A model generated the notes under the pieces. That model was not told where the DNA came from. It saw nothing but the letters and a program-made list of their open reading frames with translations, and made no database searches. Shown one piece after another: positions 61,672-64,000 of a DNA stretch of 64,000 nt (position 1 is the stretch's first letter; each line of letters opens with the position of its first letter). The DNA is from Granulicella arctica (lineage in GTDB: Bacteria > Acidobacteriota > Terriglobia > Terriglobales > Acidobacteriaceae): positions 186,001 through 250,000 of the forward strand of contig NZ_JAGTUT010000001.1 in NCBI RefSeq assembly GCF_025685605.1. The letters are read 5' to 3'. Position numbers and translations under genes: made by a program.

Positions 61672-63663
61672 ATGTTCGATCTGACAAGTCCAGCGAAGAA
61701 CGTTGCGAAATACACCAACAACTCCTTCGCTCGATTGGGAACACTCCTCAACGTGTTCGTTCTTCTGGCCTCACTGACAGTAATTCATCCGAACAGTATG
61801 GCAGAAATGCAGGGAGAGCAAGCGGCGAAGCTCACCGTCGATCCAGGCTCTATCGTCTCGCCGATCAGCCCGACCTTATATGGTCTGATGACCGAAGAGA
61901 TCAATCACTCCTACGATGGCGGCCTCTATGCAGAGATGATTCAGAATCGCGCGTTCCATGCCGACTGGGAGGGCGAACCACCTTGGGACCTTGTTCGTCG
62001 TGGCAATGCCGTAGCTACCCGATCTCTCGACAAATCGAGCGGCCCCAGCAAAGCGCTGTCCTACAGCATGAAGGTATCGGTGACTGATGCGTCCGTGGGC
62101 AACGAGGCCGGTCTGACGAACCCAGGATTCTGGGGCTTTGGACTCCGCCCAAACACAACCTATGCGGGTTCGCTTTATGCTCGCGTCGACAACACGAATG
62201 TTGGCCCAATCACGATACAGATGGTCGACAATGCCACCGGAGCAGTGAGAGCGCACACTCAGGTGACGATTGAATCAGGACCTTGGAAGCGATATGAGTA
62301 CAAGCTCACCACAGGCGCACAATCCCCTTCAACATCGAATCATCTTGAGTTCCTTGTGCGGCATCACGGCGTAGTGTGGCTCCAGCTTGTTTCGCTAATG
62401 CAGCCCACGTTCAACGACCGCACCAACGGTAATCGTCCTGACTTGATGAAGCGTATGGCCGCGATGCACCCAAAGTTCCTGCGTCTTCCCGGCGGTAATT
62501 ATCTTGAGGGTACGACGCTTGCCGATTGGTACGACTGGAAGAAGACAGTCGGGCCCCTGGTGGATCGACCCGGCCACCAGGGCCCCTGGTTCTACTGGTC
62601 AACTGACGGGCTGGGTCTGCTCGAGTTCCTCGAGTGGTGCGAAGATCTGAAGGTTCAGCCCGTGCTAGCTGTCTACGCCGGATACTCACTGGGCGGAAGT
62701 CACGTAGCCGTAGGTAAAGATCTTGAGCCATATGTGCAATCAGCGTTGGAAGAGATCGAGTATGTCACCGGCGACATCAGCACTAAGTGGGGCGCAGAAC
62801 GGGCGAGAGATGGCCATCCAGCACCCTTTCTGCTGCAGTACATCGAGGTCGGCAATGAGGATTATCTCGACAAGTCCGGCAGTTATCCCGCGCGCTACGC
62901 ACAGTTTGCTGAGGCGCTCCACAAACATTATCCGAAGTACAAGCTGATCGCAACGGACGGCAACAGCGAGTACGAGACCAGGGTGAAGGCTGATATCTCC
63001 GACGAACACTACTACAAATCACCGGCAGACATGATGGACCTCGTGCACCACTACGACAAAGCCTCCCGTAGTGGACCAAAGATTTTCGTGGGGGAATGGG
63101 CCACCCGTTCCGGATCACCCACACCCAACTTCGGGGATGCGCTTGGCGATGCTGCCTGGATGACGTCCATGGAGCGCAACAGCGACCTCATCATTATGGC
63201 GAGTTATGCACCGCTGCTCGTGAACGTCAGCCCCGGCGCGATGCAGTGGCCGACGGACCTGATCGGCTTCAACGCTGGAACCACGTACGTGTCTCCGAGT
63301 TATTACGCACAATCTCTATTCGCCGGACACCTTGGTGATGGCACTGCACAAAGTTCGATTTCAGGCGAGCATAAGCGTTTCTTCTACTCATCTACTGTGA
63401 GTACAAGGGAGAAAGTACTTTATTTGAAGCTGGTCAATGCATCAAGCGTCAGCCAGCTTCTGTCAATCACGATAGCCGGAGCCCATGGAACGCGTACTGC
63501 GACGATGACTTCGCTTCATGCCGCAACCTATGAAGCCACAAATTCGATCAGCGATCCAGAAGCCATTCATCCCGTAGAGTCGGTCGTCTCCATCGAAGAG
63601 CATCAATGGAACCACACAGTTCCGCCGTTCACCATTGAGGTGATCGACCTACCCCTTGAGTAA
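61672..63663 (+). CDS. Exported GH51-type alpha-L-arabinofuranosidase
   Basis: About 663 residues. The start at 61672 has AGAGGTCATCATCC upstream, and a hydrophobic segment follows (LGTLLNVFVLLASLTVIHP). The N-terminal beta domain has ISPTLYGLMTEEINHSYDGG, and a carbohydrate-binding jelly-roll follows (FWGFGLRPNTTYAGSLYARV). The catalytic TIM barrel has FLRLPGGNYLEGTTLADWYD, the acid/base Glu in YIEVGNEDYLDKSG, and the nucleophile Glu in KIFVGEWATRSG. GH51 enzymes remove arabinose from hemicelluloses and arabinans. It is divergent from the six-hairpin gene. Confidence 0.9.
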   Translation: MFDLTSPAKNVAKYTNNSFARLGTLLNVFVLLASLTVIHPNSMAEMQGEQAAKLTVDPGSIVSPISPTLYGLMTEEINHSYDGGLYAEMIQNRAFHADWEGEPPWDLVRRGNAVATRSLDKSSGPSKALSYSMKVSVTDASVGNEAGLTNPGFWGFGLRPNTTYAGSLYARVDNTNVGPITIQMVDNATGAVRAHTQVTIESGPWKRYEYKLTTGAQSPSTSNHLEFLVRHHGVVWLQLVSLMQPTFNDRTNGNRPDLMKRMAAMHPKFLRLPGGNYLEGTTLADWYDWKKTVGPLVDRPGHQGPWFYWSTDGLGLLEFLEWCEDLKVQPVLAVYAGYSLGGSHVAVGKDLEPYVQSALEEIEYVTGDISTKWGAERARDGHPAPFLLQYIEVGNEDYLDKSGSYPARYAQFAEALHKHYPKYKLIATDGNSEYETRVKADISDEHYYKSPADMMDLVHHYDKASRSGPKIFVGEWATRSGSPTPNFGDALGDAAWMTSMERNSDLIIMASYAPLLVNVSPGAMQWPTDLIGFNAGTTYVSPSYYAQSLFAGHLGDGTAQSSISGEHKRFFYSSTVSTREKVLYLKLVNASSVSQLLSITIAGAHGTRTATMTSLHAATYEATNSISDPEAIHPVESVVSIEEHQWNHTVPPFTIEVIDLPLE

Positions 63664-64000
63664 GGCGAGTCACGAAGAGAACGTGGAACGGACTACGATA
63701 GAGGGTGTTGGCTGAAAATGTCAGTTCCGCGGCAATGGGCGAGGCGCTCTTGACACATCAACATGCGGTTGTTCTTTGCATCTGTGCGTTCCGAACATCC
63801 CGCGGAATTTCATGGAGAAAAATCGGTGTTTGGATACGACGAAGTTGCCGAACGCCCTTATCCATGTGTCCCGGAAGACTTGCGGGTCGTCTACATGAAG
63901 AGATGCTCTAATACTATGACAAGCTGATAACAGACTGACTTCACAAACAATTCGTACGGCGGATGTGAGATCCAAGTCCTCGAACCGAACTCTAATCACT
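63664..64000. other. Right-end intergenic tail, no gene recognised
   Basis: The last 337 bases after the GH51 gene hold only short frames without ribosome-binding sites or family features, on either strand. A minus-strand frame of 92 codons reaches near the window edge, but its composition does not look like protein. Confidence 0.4.

Noticed and set aside
63721..63999. Minus-strand 92-codon frame at the right end
   Set aside because: No ribosome-binding site, mixed composition without domain features, and close to the window edge; not enough to call a gene.
1..64000. CRISPR arrays, tRNA, rRNA, IS elements, prophage
   Set aside because: No regularly spaced repeats, cloverleaf-like sequences, transposase motifs or phage genes were found by eye; a covariance-model search could still detect small RNAs.

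Overview
The window looks like chromosome from an Acidobacteriota soil bacterium of the Terriglobia type (Granulicella, Terriglobus or Edaphobacter relatives). This is inferred from a very long Oar-like TonB-dependent receptor with an N-terminal carboxypeptidase-regulatory domain, a secreted kumamolisin-type S53 peptidase with a Ser/Thr-rich tail, several secreted glycoside hydrolases, and moderately high GC with dense bidirectional gene packing. No rRNA, tRNA, CRISPR array, transposase or phage gene was seen.

Left part (1-25 kb), mostly housekeeping. In order: a cut-off peptide/nickel-type ABC permease, a CorC-type CNNM/CBS protein, thioredoxin, a translationally coupled thrC-thrB pair, a molybdate transporter (modA, then an unrelated antisense small gene, then modBC), murB, a small ABM-domain protein, a bacilliredoxin, an NtrC-like regulator lacking the GAFTGA loop, a DUF885 peptidase-like protein, proC, and a tightly overlapping ctaA / multicopper oxidase / outer-membrane protein operon. 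After these come an exported protein built of nine 11-residue LEA-like repeats, a sodium:solute symporter with a 73-residue membrane protein and a fucose/arabinose isomerase-family enzyme, a frameshifted TIGR01777 epimerase with its SRPBCC neighbour, and polyphosphate kinase.

Middle part (25-41.6 kb). An S53 peptidase is followed by a beta-oxidation operon in the fadN-fadA-fadE order known from Bacillus, with a small membrane protein inserted and a 14-bp palindromic site inside its predicted promoter. A pair of M16 peptidases (one catalytic, one without the zinc motif), a GlmU-like uridylyltransferase lacking its acetyltransferase half, pterin carbinolamine dehydratase and a GH78-like rhamnosidase follow.

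Right part (41.7-64 kb), accessory in character: longer gaps, secreted proteins and AT-richer spacers. It holds a beta-propeller protein next to a PF04185 phosphoesterase, a CotA-like multicopper oxidase, an ArsB-type transporter broken by a one-base frameshift, and a four-gene cluster of two paralogous exported subunits, a PapD-like chaperone and a small outer-membrane barrel. That cluster is a candidate reduced chaperone-usher-type export system and the most novel item in the window. The right end is a carbohydrate-uptake-like neighbourhood: TolB-like propeller, TPR protein coupled to the big TonB receptor, a six-hairpin glycosidase-like protein and a GH51 arabinofuranosidase.

All product calls come from reading translated sequence and motifs; no database search was possible. 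Start codons were chosen from ribosome-binding sites, signal peptides and overlaps, and alternatives are stated.
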